Of a stretch of 42,611 bases of DNA, positions 30,547 through 39,800 are shown piece by piece. Position numbers and translations under genes: made by a program. The notes below the pieces were generated by a model. The model saw nothing but the letters and a program-made list of their open reading frames with translations, searched no databases and had not been told where the DNA came from. Numbering within the stretch: the stretch's first letter is position 1; each line of letters starts with the position of its first letter. This DNA comes from a virus, in the IMG/VR virus record IMGVR_UViG_3300035698_015694, positions 1 through 42,611 of that record; one strand, 5' to 3'.

Positions 30547-30582
30547 AAAACCCGCACATCTTAAATGGTGTGCGGTTTTTTT
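30547..30582 (+). terminator. Intrinsic terminator before the capsid operon
   Basis: CCGCACA (30552-30558) pairs TGTGCGG (30569-30575), flanked by A and T runs that extend the stem, followed by T residues. It separates the accessory block from the scaffold/capsid operon. Confidence 0.85.
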
Positions 30583-30616
30583 GTGTATAAAAATATTATT
30601 TATAATTATTCCAAAT

Positions 30617-30640
30617 TACCAAATATTGTGTATATATTTG
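30617..30640 (+). promoter_or_regulatory. Capsid-operon promoter with repressor-type operator
   Basis: The -7 box TATATTTG at 30633-30640 is perfect. The sequence TACCAAATATTGTGTA (30617-30632) shares the exact 11-mer AATATTGTGTA with the sites at 3610-3620 and 29402-29412 and lies directly upstream of the -7 box. No clear TTG is found at the expected -33 position, so strength is uncertain. Confidence 0.6.
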
Positions 30641-30672
30641 TTTCTAATTATATATTAACTAACATTTTAATT

Positions 30673-31347
30673 ATGGCAGTAAAACCAGAACAGATTAAGG
30701 CACGACTTCGGATATTGTTTCCAAAGGCGAACTTATCGCAAAAAAGGATAGACGCAATTGCGGCTAAACTATGTTTAAAACCAGCAGATAACGCTGACGA
30801 CACGGCAATTGATGAAGTGTTAAATGGAGCAAATGACTTTATGTCTTTCGAAGATATCGCAAAAGACGATGACCGAGTAAGAACATTAGAGGCAAATCAA
30901 AAAACTCCACAAACACCAGCAGAAATTGAAGCGGCCAGAGTTGAAGCAGAAAGGGTTAAAAATTTAAACAATCCAAATCCAGCCGATGATGCGCCTGAAT
31001 GGGCAAAAGCCTTACTAAAGCAAAACGAGAAGCTTACAATGGATTTAGAAGCAATCAAAACTGGGAATGTAACCCAAACCAAAAAACAGACAGCATCTGA
31101 CTTATTCGGAAAATCTGAAGTCTTAAAAGGTCTAAAACCAGAACTTAAAGAAAGATGGTTGAATAGAGTTAATGTTGATTCAGAAACATCATTTGATGAT
31201 CAAATCAAAGAATTGGAATCTGAATATAGTCAATTGGTACAGGTTAACGCTGACACTAATTATTATGCACCACCAGCTGGAGGAGGAAGTCCTTCTGATG
31301 TGAAAGCGGATCAAGCGGTTGTGGATAAAATGTTACAAGGAATTTAA
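30673..31347 (+). CDS. Scaffold-type head protein
   Basis: I choose the ATG at 30673 (224 residues) because upstream in-frame starts would include the promoter at 30617-30640. The protein is highly charged and helical. Its coiled middle (AEIEAARVEAERVKNLNNPN, WAKALLKQNEKLTMDLEAI) and short C-terminal ends resemble procapsid scaffold proteins that sit before the major capsid protein. It is the first gene of the capsid transcript. The scaffold role is inferred from composition and position. Confidence 0.65.
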   Translation: MAVKPEQIKARLRILFPKANLSQKRIDAIAAKLCLKPADNADDTAIDEVLNGANDFMSFEDIAKDDDRVRTLEANQKTPQTPAEIEAARVEAERVKNLNNPNPADDAPEWAKALLKQNEKLTMDLEAIKTGNVTQTKKQTASDLFGKSEVLKGLKPELKERWLNRVNVDSETSFDDQIKELESEYSQLVQVNADTNYYAPPAGGGSPSDVKADQAVVDKMLQGI

Positions 31348-31377
31348 AAAAAAGTATTAATCTAAAAATTTAAAGTT

Positions 31378-31776
31378 ATGTCGGGAACCACCGCTAATTT
31401 GAATAATACCGGAGACAACTTCGATACTGGTAATGACAGTATTGTTATCGTTTCAAACTTGGAAACAATTCCAGGCGGTAAAACGTTGGACACAACAGGA
31501 TTTACTCCTAAAGTGATTCCAGCGGGGCACATCATTATCGAACAAACTTCGAATGGTGTTTTAAAGCCAATGCCAGTATCGGGTGAAAATTACGCTGCTT
31601 TACTAGCTTCTCACACGTACAAAGGCGTCTTGATCTCAAGTATTTTGACAGCTAAACCATTTGCCGCAATTATGGTAAGAGGTTCTGTTAACAGAAATGC
31701 TTCTAAGTATGGAATTGCTTCCATTTTGTCGGCTGTAGTAACAGCATTACCATTAATCAGATTTACAAAAGACTAA
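31378..31776 (+). CDS. Putative head decoration protein
   Basis: 132 residues, rich in Gly, Ser, Thr and beta structure, without membrane segments. It lies 31 bases after the scaffold and four bases before the major capsid protein, the usual place of lambda gpD-like decoration proteins. A motif such as GFTPKVIPAGHIIIEQTSNG fits a small jelly-roll or beta-barrel. The call rests on order and size. Confidence 0.6.
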   Translation: MSGTTANLNNTGDNFDTGNDSIVIVSNLETIPGGKTLDTTGFTPKVIPAGHIIIEQTSNGVLKPMPVSGENYAALLASHTYKGVLISSILTAKPFAAIMVRGSVNRNASKYGIASILSAVVTALPLIRFTKD

Positions 31777-31779
31777 GCC

Positions 31780-33063
31780 ATGAATCAATCATTATTTGTA
31801 CAGTTCATAGCATACTTTGCTTTGCTATCGAAAACCATTGAAGAGAAAGTAAATGGTAAGAAAACTGAGTTGACATACTTGCACAAGCAAATGTTGACCG
31901 AAAGATTAAGTGTTGACTTGCAATGGAAAAGTTTATCCGTAAACTCAAACATTGTAGCTGCTGATATTGTAGCCTTAGATTCTGCGCTTCCGTTGAAAAA
32001 AAGAGACAGTTTTGGAACCGCTTCTGGAGATATTCCAAAGGTAGGAATGAAAATGCAATTGTCCGAAAAACAAATGACTGACATAGACGTGTTAAAAGCT
32101 CGTAATGTTGAAACTTCTGTTTTAGTAGATAAAATTTTCGACGATCAAAAGAAAGTTACAATGGGTATTCACGAGCGTAACGAATTCATTTTCTTGCAAG
32201 CTTTGTCAACAGGTGTTGGTTTAGTTGAAGATGAAAATAACGTTGGTACCGGAATTAGAGTTGACTTTGGGTATCCGAATTCTAACAAGTACGGAGCAGT
32301 AAAAGCTTGGTCTGATCCAACAGCAAAGCCTATTGATGATATTAAGCGTATCGTTAAAGCGGCTCGAATTGCAGGAGATAATATTAAGTTTTTACTTATG
32401 TCAGATACAGCTTTTGATAGAATGGCAGATAATCAACAAACACGTGAAAACTTTGCGTTTTCTCAAGGATTTGTGGGCTCTACTATTCCGACTCCAGACT
32501 TCCAGCAAGTCAATGAACTTATGCAGCGAAAATTCGGTTTAGCAATTGTTATTGTTGACAGAACTGTTATTACAGAACGTGATGGTGTTAGAACAGTCAA
32601 CACGCCTTGGGCAGTTGATAATGTTATCTTCTTGACCTCTATGAATGTTGGAGAATTGACATACGGTATTCTTGCAGAAGAAACACGGAAGTCGCCAAAG
32701 GTGATGTATGAAAAATCAGGATCTTACATTCTATTGAAAAAATGGAGTACTGATGAACCTTTTGCGGAGTTTACTTCTTCTCAGGCGTTAGTTCTTCCAG
32801 TAATCAATAATGTAGGTTCAATTTACTTATTGAATTGCGAAGAAGCTACAGCATCATTAGATGTTCAAACAGAAGGTAATGCGACTTACTTGTACAAAGC
32901 AGTAAGTTATACTAAAGCTTCTGTAATTGCAGCAATTAATTTAGCAACTGGAGCAACAACTGCCAAAGCAAACAATACTGACGCTACTTTAGCCAAGTAC
33001 ATTGATGCTTTGAATGAAGAGCAAGTATTGATCTTCGAAGCAAACATAACTCCATCAGCATAA
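31780..33063 (+). CDS. Major capsid protein
   Basis: At 427 residues it sits between the decoration/scaffold genes and the connectors. It has an N-terminal helix and a long HK97-like body, including DVLKARNVETSVLVDKIFDDQKK, DNIKFLLMSDTAFDRMADNQQTRENFAFSQ and a beta-rich C-terminal half ending FEANITPSA. Many copies form the icosahedral head. No clear protease site is visible. Membership in the HK97 fold is family-level inference. Confidence 0.8.
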   Translation: MNQSLFVQFIAYFALLSKTIEEKVNGKKTELTYLHKQMLTERLSVDLQWKSLSVNSNIVAADIVALDSALPLKKRDSFGTASGDIPKVGMKMQLSEKQMTDIDVLKARNVETSVLVDKIFDDQKKVTMGIHERNEFIFLQALSTGVGLVEDENNVGTGIRVDFGYPNSNKYGAVKAWSDPTAKPIDDIKRIVKAARIAGDNIKFLLMSDTAFDRMADNQQTRENFAFSQGFVGSTIPTPDFQQVNELMQRKFGLAIVIVDRTVITERDGVRTVNTPWAVDNVIFLTSMNVGELTYGILAEETRKSPKVMYEKSGSYILLKKWSTDEPFAEFTSSQALVLPVINNVGSIYLLNCEEATASLDVQTEGNATYLYKAVSYTKASVIAAINLATGATTAKANNTDATLAKYIDALNEEQVLIFEANITPSA

Positions 33064-33064
33064 C

Positions 33065-33646
33065 ATGTATTTAGAACCAGCAATTACGACTTTAACGCAA
33101 CGGATATCTTGGGGAATTCCTCAAGAAGATTCCTTTGTATTGGTTTTAAACTCGACAAACCTAGCGGGAACATCGGGGAGAAACTTTCAATCATTTCATC
33201 AACTTGTAACGGTTGAAAACGTGCTTGCTGCAATAGGTAAAATGAATGCCACATCTGAAGAGTTCAATGCTATTTTATTAGATATAAGAAAACAAGCGGT
33301 ACTGGAAATAGTGCCGCTTATTATCGACAAAAATTTAGATTCAATTCAGTCGGAAGATTATACATCTATGATTATTGAAAATGCAGTTTTGTTTGATGAT
33401 GCAATTGGTTATAAAGTTGCTATTAGCGTTTTGGAATTATTTGTTTCTACAAAAAGAAGCAATTTGACAGAGCGAAATGCAAAGTTGGCTATATCTAATC
33501 TGAAATTAGAGCTAAACGGATTTAGAAACGATAGCGGGTATGTGGTGGCCAAAGGATTGATTTTCTATTTAAACGATGCAATCAAAACAGCTACCAATAA
33601 GTTATTTCCATTAAAAGTAATTATTCAAGACGGTAACGCCTGGTAA
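33065..33646 (+). CDS. Head-tail connector or neck protein
   Basis: The 193-residue, mainly helical protein immediately follows the capsid gene. It has a helical bundle pattern (ENVLAAIGKMNATSEEFNAILLDIRKQAVLEI, then ERNAKLAISNLKLELNGFR). Proteins of this size in this place are adaptors or stoppers that close the portal and join it to the tail. The precise type is not recognised. Confidence 0.55.
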   Translation: MYLEPAITTLTQRISWGIPQEDSFVLVLNSTNLAGTSGRNFQSFHQLVTVENVLAAIGKMNATSEEFNAILLDIRKQAVLEIVPLIIDKNLDSIQSEDYTSMIIENAVLFDDAIGYKVAISVLELFVSTKRSNLTERNAKLAISNLKLELNGFRNDSGYVVAKGLIFYLNDAIKTATNKLFPLKVIIQDGNAW

Positions 33647-33648
33647 AA

Positions 33649-34182
33649 ATGAATTATAACAACTACCCACCAATCGGCATTGATGCAAAGTTTCTGAATT
33701 TACAGAACGCTTTGTCAACTCATTTAGAGTTTGCTAATGTTGATTTTTACGGACGTGTTTTAAAAACATTGGCCAAAGATGGAAAGAGTTTTATTCCAGA
33801 GGTTCATGTCTCGAATAGCGAAAGAAAAGAAGTGTATTACGACGATATCAATGCAGTTGGCGGTAACGTCTTTTTTATTGATTCAGAGGAGCACACAACT
33901 AAAGATGGAACTTTATTCACCGCTAAAATTAAAGTTGTTTTTATGCTAAATATTGATAAACTTATTCCTGGTAAAACTTACCGTGCGGATGTAGAAGTTC
34001 AGGAAAAATGCATAAAACTAATTAACAAACTACGGATTTTTAATGTAACCGGAATTGAAAAAGGACTTTCAAATGTAATGAAAGGATTCAATATCGAAGG
34101 CGTTAGAAAAAACGATTTACAGCCTTACCACACATTTGCGGTATTAGGCAATTTGAATTACATGTTTAATTGTAAAAAATAA
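33649..34182 (+). CDS. Tail completion or neck protein
   Basis: 177 residues with alpha-beta composition. It includes DAKFLNLQNALSTHLEFANVDFYGRVLKTL and a beta-rich C-terminal half (TFAVLGNLNYMF). It sits between the connector and the major tail protein, where head-tail joining or tail terminator proteins are found. It starts two bases after its neighbour. Confidence 0.55.
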   Translation: MNYNNYPPIGIDAKFLNLQNALSTHLEFANVDFYGRVLKTLAKDGKSFIPEVHVSNSERKEVYYDDINAVGGNVFFIDSEEHTTKDGTLFTAKIKVVFMLNIDKLIPGKTYRADVEVQEKCIKLINKLRIFNVTGIEKGLSNVMKGFNIEGVRKNDLQPYHTFAVLGNLNYMFNCKK

Positions 34183-34187
34183 AAATT

Positions 34188-35054
34188 ATGACATCAATTA
34201 TTGAATGCGCAAAAGACGGAGCGGTTTTAAGAAACACAGGAACTAACGAGGAGTGCCTTGTTGGTCCAGTAGTTCGATACGCCTTGGCAAAAACAGACCA
34301 AGAATTTGCAACCGCAACCGCAGCAAAAACATTGCCGGCTTGGAAGGCGGCAGTTGCTGCAAAAGAAATTATTCCATTGTTTGACATTGAAGTTTTAGCA
34401 AACGCAAACATAGAAGCCACATTTTATGAAGCTCGAAAAAGATACCAAACTAAATCTGAAAAGAAAGTAGTTACGTCTGAGGTTCATTTAGGCGTGTGCT
34501 CGTATGCTGCAATGTTGTCTTACAATGGTAAGAAAATGAGACTGTATGAGTTCACCGACGATCAAAAGATTGTTGGTGTTACCAATGAGGCGGGAATCAT
34601 TGTAAAAGGTCAATTAGTAACAGTAGAAGTAGGTATGTTGATTCCTGCTTTGGATGACAAACCTCAATTTGCAATAGTGACTGTTACCTATGAGGACTGG
34701 AAAGAATTCATTAATAATCCAGTTGTATTGGCTCCATCTTGGTCTCAAATTAGTTTAAACGGTATATTTGATTCTTACATCAAGATTGTTTCTGCTTCTG
34801 CAACTTCTGTAAAATTTACAGTAGATGGCGGGTGCTCTGGCGATAAAGTAACTTCTCTTGAAGATGCAGATTTGACTTTCAAAAAAGCAAATGGAACTCC
34901 GGTAGCCCATACTTTCGTTCCAGCAGATGCAAACGGAGTTTATGAATACACAGGAACTGGTTTCTTGACAGGCGACTTGGTTGGTTTAAATGGCGTTGTT
35001 TCGCAACCTGACGCTATTTATGAAGCCGTGAAGGCAGTCGCAATTATGTTGTAA
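34188..35054 (+). CDS. Major tail tube protein
   Basis: The 288-residue protein has the beta-sandwich composition of tail tube proteins in its N-terminal half (VLANANIEATFYEARKRYQ, KKVVTSEVHLGVCSYAAM). Its C-terminal part resembles an Ig-like domain (SWSQISLNGIFDSYIKIVSASATSVKFTVDGG), often added to siphovirus tail tube proteins. Its position before the tail genes and the tape measure supports the call. Confidence 0.7.
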   Translation: MTSIIECAKDGAVLRNTGTNEECLVGPVVRYALAKTDQEFATATAAKTLPAWKAAVAAKEIIPLFDIEVLANANIEATFYEARKRYQTKSEKKVVTSEVHLGVCSYAAMLSYNGKKMRLYEFTDDQKIVGVTNEAGIIVKGQLVTVEVGMLIPALDDKPQFAIVTVTYEDWKEFINNPVVLAPSWSQISLNGIFDSYIKIVSASATSVKFTVDGGCSGDKVTSLEDADLTFKKANGTPVAHTFVPADANGVYEYTGTGFLTGDLVGLNGVVSQPDAIYEAVKAVAIML

Positions 35055-35056
35055 TC

Positions 35057-35236
35057 ATGGATAAAAACAAATACAAAGGAATTGTTTTTGAAGAAAACTA
35101 TTCCAGAACATTTGACCAATTCCAGAAGGAATTTCAGGACGTGTGGGTGTTTAGAATGCTACCCGAAAAGGAAAAGTTAGCCGAACTTAAAATAGCTTTT
35201 AAAGTAGCTACAAAAAGTCAGGAAGAAAAAAAGTAA
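35057..35236 (+). CDS. Small protein after the major tail protein
   Basis: The 59-residue charged helical frame starts two bases after the tail tube gene and ends 21 bases before the terminator. It includes FDQFQKEFQDVWVFRMLPEK and a Lys/Glu-rich tail. Short genes here can be tail assembly chaperones, but no frameshift partner is seen. Function uncertain. Confidence 0.55.
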   Translation: MDKNKYKGIVFEENYSRTFDQFQKEFQDVWVFRMLPEKEKLAELKIAFKVATKSQEEKK

Positions 35237-35257
35237 AATAAATTTTATTGATACAAG

Positions 35258-35291
35258 AGGTCAAAACTACAGTTGTGGTTTTGACCTTTTT
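35258..35291 (+). terminator. Intrinsic terminator after the tail tube genes
   Basis: AGGTCAAAAC (35258-35267) pairs GTTTTGACCT (35278-35287) around a 10-base loop and is followed by a T run. Tail genes downstream therefore need readthrough or antitermination, since no obvious promoter lies between this hairpin and the 35304 start. Confidence 0.88.
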
Positions 35292-35303
35292 TGATTAAAA
35301 ACA

Positions 35304-35753
35304 ATGGCAAACTTCCAGCAACAATTACAGCGGTCAAATCAAATAATTCCTGACATAGTCAGCAATATGTTGTTTGACTATATACGCTCCATCAGTAAAG
35401 AATTAATCGATTTAAACCGTGAGCAAATCAAAAAAGACAGTCAAGATATTTATGGAAATGCAATTGGTTTTTATTCCGCTGCAACTGATTTTATCACACA
35501 AGGAAAAAAAGGCGAAGGCGAGCCGTTTACTGGCGATGATACTGGTTCCTTTTTAAAATCATTTTACATGACTGTTTATGATAACGTGTTTTATTTTGGA
35601 GCAACTGATCCTAAAACAGATGATATTTTGAGTTCGCCAAATTGGTTGTCTCAAGATTTATTTGGACTGACAGAATCTAATTTAAACGAAGTTATTGAGA
35701 ATAAATTCAAGCCTTTTTTAATCACTTATTACCGAAAATCTTTAGCATTATGA
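35304..35753 (+). CDS. Tail assembly or minor tail protein
   Basis: 149 residues, helical first half (FQQQLQRSNQIIPDIVSNML, DYIRSISKELIDLNREQIKKDS), then Gly/Asp-rich (GEGEPFTGDDTGSFLKSFYM). Its stop overlaps the next ATG (ATGA), so it is coupled with the 192-residue gene. Two short genes between tail tube and tape measure are the usual position of tail assembly chaperones, but homology is not recognised. Confidence 0.5.
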   Translation: MANFQQQLQRSNQIIPDIVSNMLFDYIRSISKELIDLNREQIKKDSQDIYGNAIGFYSAATDFITQGKKGEGEPFTGDDTGSFLKSFYMTVYDNVFYFGATDPKTDDILSSPNWLSQDLFGLTESNLNEVIENKFKPFLITYYRKSLAL

Positions 35754-36328
35754 TTTATAAAAGTTTAAGAATACTACCAATGGTTATCTGCGTTGAAATA
35801 ATGCAGACAGGCGACTTGACCTTACTTGCAGATGAAGAAATCACGAGCGATCAACTAATTGATATTTGGGAAAAAATTGAAGAAGATTTTCAAAGGTTGT
35901 CAGGAAATAAAGATGTTGACAAAATATTTAATGTTTCAAAAGAAATTGAATATCAAGAAAACCGATATGATTTGATTAACCACTCTTGCGATGCTTTGAT
36001 TTTCGATAAAAACGAAAGATTAATTCAACTATTGGAAGATGAAGGATATTCAATTAATACTGAAAACTACATAAACGATGTTGAAAGAATTTCTAGACAA
36101 TCAAATGGTATTTTAAACCGAATCAAACAATTGAAAGATTTACTGCCAAAAGAGAAAACATCTAAATCAAAAGACGAAAACTCAATTGTAGATGTAATGG
36201 CCAGTTATTCATCAATACTGGGATTTGACTTTGAATTTTTTACTTGTTCGGTAGAAAAATTCTTTTCTCTTGAAAAAATGGTCAAAGCAAAATTGAAAGC
36301 AATAGAAAAAAATAACCCTAAAAAATAA
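35750..36328 (+). CDS. Putative tail assembly chaperone
   Basis: A 192-residue acidic helical protein (QTGDLTLLADEEITSDQLIDIWEKIEEDF, RISRQSNGILNRIKQLKDLLP) directly before the tape measure gene. This is where the chaperone that coats the tape measure during tail assembly is normally encoded. I see no slippery heptamer, so no gpG/gpGT frameshift is claimed. Coupled by ATGA to the preceding gene. Confidence 0.5.
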   Translation: MIYKSLRILPMVICVEIMQTGDLTLLADEEITSDQLIDIWEKIEEDFQRLSGNKDVDKIFNVSKEIEYQENRYDLINHSCDALIFDKNERLIQLLEDEGYSINTENYINDVERISRQSNGILNRIKQLKDLLPKEKTSKSKDENSIVDVMASYSSILGFDFEFFTCSVEKFFSLEKMVKAKLKAIEKNNPKK

Positions 36329-36332
36329 TATC

Positions 36333-36881
36333 ATGGCTGAAGGTCAAATAACACGGAGAGATATAATTGAAGATGAAGCGCTTAAATGGGGTGGTGAATA
36401 TGCAAAAACTTTAGATTTAGCAATTAGCAAAAACAAAGAGTTCGTAGATGGTATTATTTCTATGAAAGTTGCAAATGAAAAATTACGAGCTTCTGAAGAT
36501 AAAAAAGACTACATCGAAAATTTAAGAAATGTTGAAATTGAATCAAAAAAAACTATTGCATCAATTAAAGAACAGTTAGTTTTAGAAACTTCTTTAGAAA
36601 AAATAAAAAAAGAGAAAATTAGCACCTCGAAAGTTGAATTAGATTTAAATGTCAAGAAAGCCAAAGCGGCAAAAGAACTTTCTAGTTTAATGGCGGTTGA
36701 AGAAAAGCTAAATCAAGAAAAATTAAAAACAGAAAAAGAAAGAATCATACTTGAAAAACAAATTGCAGATTTAGAAATTAAAAAACAGCAATTAAAAAAT
36801 GCAGGTCTTGCCGTTACAAAATCTGAACTTGATTTAATTCAAAAAGAAGAAATTATAAAGAAAAACAAACTTGCTATTTAA
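36333..36881 (+). CDS. Tape measure protein, N-terminal part before an in-frame TAA
   Basis: 182 residues of helical coiled coil (KNKEFVDGIISMKVANEKL, EEKLNQEKLKTEKERIILEK). The TAA at 36879-36881 is in frame with an uninterrupted open reading of more than 1300 codons to 40895. The codons around it (GCT ATT TAA AAA GAA) continue the same charged coiled-coil composition, so the stop seems to divide one gene. A single substitution such as CAA or AAA to TAA would explain it. A sequencing error, readthrough or a damaged gene cannot be told apart here. Confidence 0.7.
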   Translation: MAEGQITRRDIIEDEALKWGGEYAKTLDLAISKNKEFVDGIISMKVANEKLRASEDKKDYIENLRNVEIESKKTIASIKEQLVLETSLEKIKKEKISTSKVELDLNVKKAKAAKELSSLMAVEEKLNQEKLKTEKERIILEKQIADLEIKKQQLKNAGLAVTKSELDLIQKEEIIKKNKLAI

Positions 36882-39800
36882 AAAGAAGCTTCAAAATTAA
36901 AAGCACAGCAGATAATTTCGAAAGAAAACATATATGTTTGGAAAGAACAAAATCAGGCAGAACAGGCGTTAATTTCCACAAAAAGAAAAAATCAATTAGC
37001 AACTGAGAGCACAAACAGATCGCTTACCAAAGAGCGTGTTTTATTGCAAGAAACAAATAAAGAAATAAAACTGCAAGCGCGTGAAAGTCTTGGACTAGTT
37101 TCTACTTACGAGAAATTAAACAGATCTAGAAATGAAGCGCAAACCAGATTAGCCAACTTACTATCCGCTGAAAAAAGAAGTACAGCCGAAATAATTGTTG
37201 CACAACGAGAATTTAATAAACTTGACATTAGAGTAAAAGCCGTAGATGCTTCAATTAACAACTATTCAAAAAACATAGGAAACTACGGTAGTGCTTTTCA
37301 AGGACTAAATAGCACCGCACGCGAATTACTTTCTACTTTCGGATTAGTTAGCGGTTTGGCGTTGTTCGGAACTGTCATTAAGGATATTTTCGGCACGGTA
37401 AAAGATTTTGACCGCCAATTAATTGCTGTTGGAAAAACAACTAACATTACAGGCGAAGATTTGAATATTTTTGGGCGCGAAGTAGTAAAGTTAGGAAATG
37501 ATTTGGACGGTGTTTCTGTCGAAGGATTATTAAAGTCTGCCGAAGTTGCAGGAACACTTGGTGTAAAAGGAACTGATAATATTTTAAAGTTTTCAACAGC
37601 AATTGAGAAATTAAAACTTACTTCTGATATTATTTCAGAAGAGCAGGTTCAAAATTTTGCAAAGTTCATCGAGGTTTCTTCTGACAGCTTTGAAAACGCT
37701 GACAAACTAGCATCTGTAATCACTCAATTAGGAAACAATTTTGCCACTACAGAAGCGCAAATTTTAAGCAATGCGACTGAAATTGCCAAAGGCGTTGCTG
37801 TTTATAACACTTCTGCTGAAGGCGTTTTGGCTTTAGGTGCCGCGACCTCTTCTTTAGGTTCTGAAGCTGAAAGTTCAAGAAGCGCCATTCAATCCACATT
37901 TGCAATTATAAACAAAGCGGTTGCAACTGGTAAAAATCTTGAAGAGGTTTTAAGGCTTACTGGATTGACACAAGCAGAGCTATCCAAACAATTTAATGAA
38001 GATGCAACAGGTGTCTTTCAGAAGTTTGTCAAAGGATTAAATACAGCTAAAGAGGGCGGAGAAAACCTTTCTTTGGTTTTAGAAGATTTAGGATTGACCG
38101 AAAAAAGAGCTTTTACAGTGGTGGGGTCTCTCGCTGCTAATTATTCAGTTCTTGAAGGCGCTATGGCTTCGGCTAAAAAAGAATACATTGACAATATTGC
38201 GCTCAACAAAGAAGTAGAAGCTGCTTCACAAAGCATCGCTTCAATTATTGGCGACATTAAAGATAGATTTGATGCTTATGTACTTTCTGCAAATGATGCG
38301 AATGGCGGCACTCAAAGATTGGCATCTGCCTTGAAATTTGTCCGTGATAACCTTTCAAGCATTATTGACGGATTTATTAAATATGGTGCTGTTTTGCTAA
38401 CATTTTTAGGCGTTCAAAAAGCGATAACACTTGCAACGGCACTTTATACAGCTGCAAAAGTTGCGGGAACTGCTGCGCAAGTATCGTTTACAACTGCAAC
38501 TGGAATTGGAACAGTTGCAATGAAAGCACAAGCATTGGCCGCTCAAGAAGCTACTGTTTCTCAAAACGCACTGAACCTTGCTACTAAAGCGACACCGTGG
38601 GGAATTATTTTAGCAGCACTCGCAGCTGTTGTTGTTGCTTACATTGCTTTTAATGACGAACTATCCGATGCAGAAAAAAGAATTGAAAGAATAAAAGCTA
38701 TTTCAGCTGATTATTCGGAATCTGAAAAATATTATGCAGGGGAAAGTGATAAGTTTAGAGAAAAAAGATTTTCTATAATTCAAAAAGAAATAGATCTTAG
38801 AAGAGCACAAGGGGAAGATGGTAAAATGTTAGACATTGAGGAAATTCAAAGTAAAAAAAATGTTGTAAGAGCAGAAATTGAAAATTTAATTAACTTAAAA
38901 AATACTGAAATAGAAAGGACCTCAAATGAAATTAATAATTCTAAAAAGAGAATTGCACAAGCTGAATTCGAAAAGTCTGCGTTGGTAAAAGCAAATTTCA
39001 GACGCAATTTAAACGGTGATAGTGTTGATGATTTGAATAAAAACATTTCCAAGGAGAAGGAAAGATTAGATCTAACAAAAACTATAAACCAAGAAGCCTC
39101 AAAATCAAAGATTTCAGAGCTAACCAGACTTAACGGCATATTATCTGACTTGGATAAAAATCAAGCAATAAAAGACGCAGAAAATCAGACTGAAAAAAAT
39201 AAAAAATCTATTGAAGCTGCAAAGAAAGCCGAAGCGGATCGTATTAAATTGCTTAAAGAACGCTACGATGCTGAAAAGAAACTAATCGACGAAAGTTTTA
39301 AATTAAGTCAATTTCGTCTCCAGGTTGCAATGGATGTTGAAAATGAAATCGCCACCAATGAAAAAAAATCCTTTGATGAAAGACTAGATTCTCTTTTATT
39401 ATTTAATCAAATTCGAGAAGCCAAGACCAAAGATGCGGCCGAATATGAATTGCAGCAGTTAGGTACTTACAACGAAAAATCAGGAAAGTTCATCCGCCAA
39501 TTGTCAGATTTTGAAATAACCGAACTATTAGAAACTGGTAAATCAAAAGGTAAAATAACAGATGAACAAAGATTAATATCTGAAAAATACCAAAATGACT
39601 TAACCGCTTTTGCTAAAAAAGGAAAAGACGACAGAACGAAATTAATTGATGCAGAGGTTGATGCGATTCAGAAAAAAACAGATGCAGAATTACAACTTAA
39701 AACCAATACTCTTAATCAAGATGTAGTTGGAGAAAATGATCGTTATGCGTTAGAATTACAATCTGCTGAAGGTAATTTTAAGCTGATTGAAGCAGCACGC

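Noticed and set aside
35304-36328. Programmed frameshift in tail chaperone genes
   Set aside because: The genes overlap by ATGA and no slippery heptamer is found near the junction.
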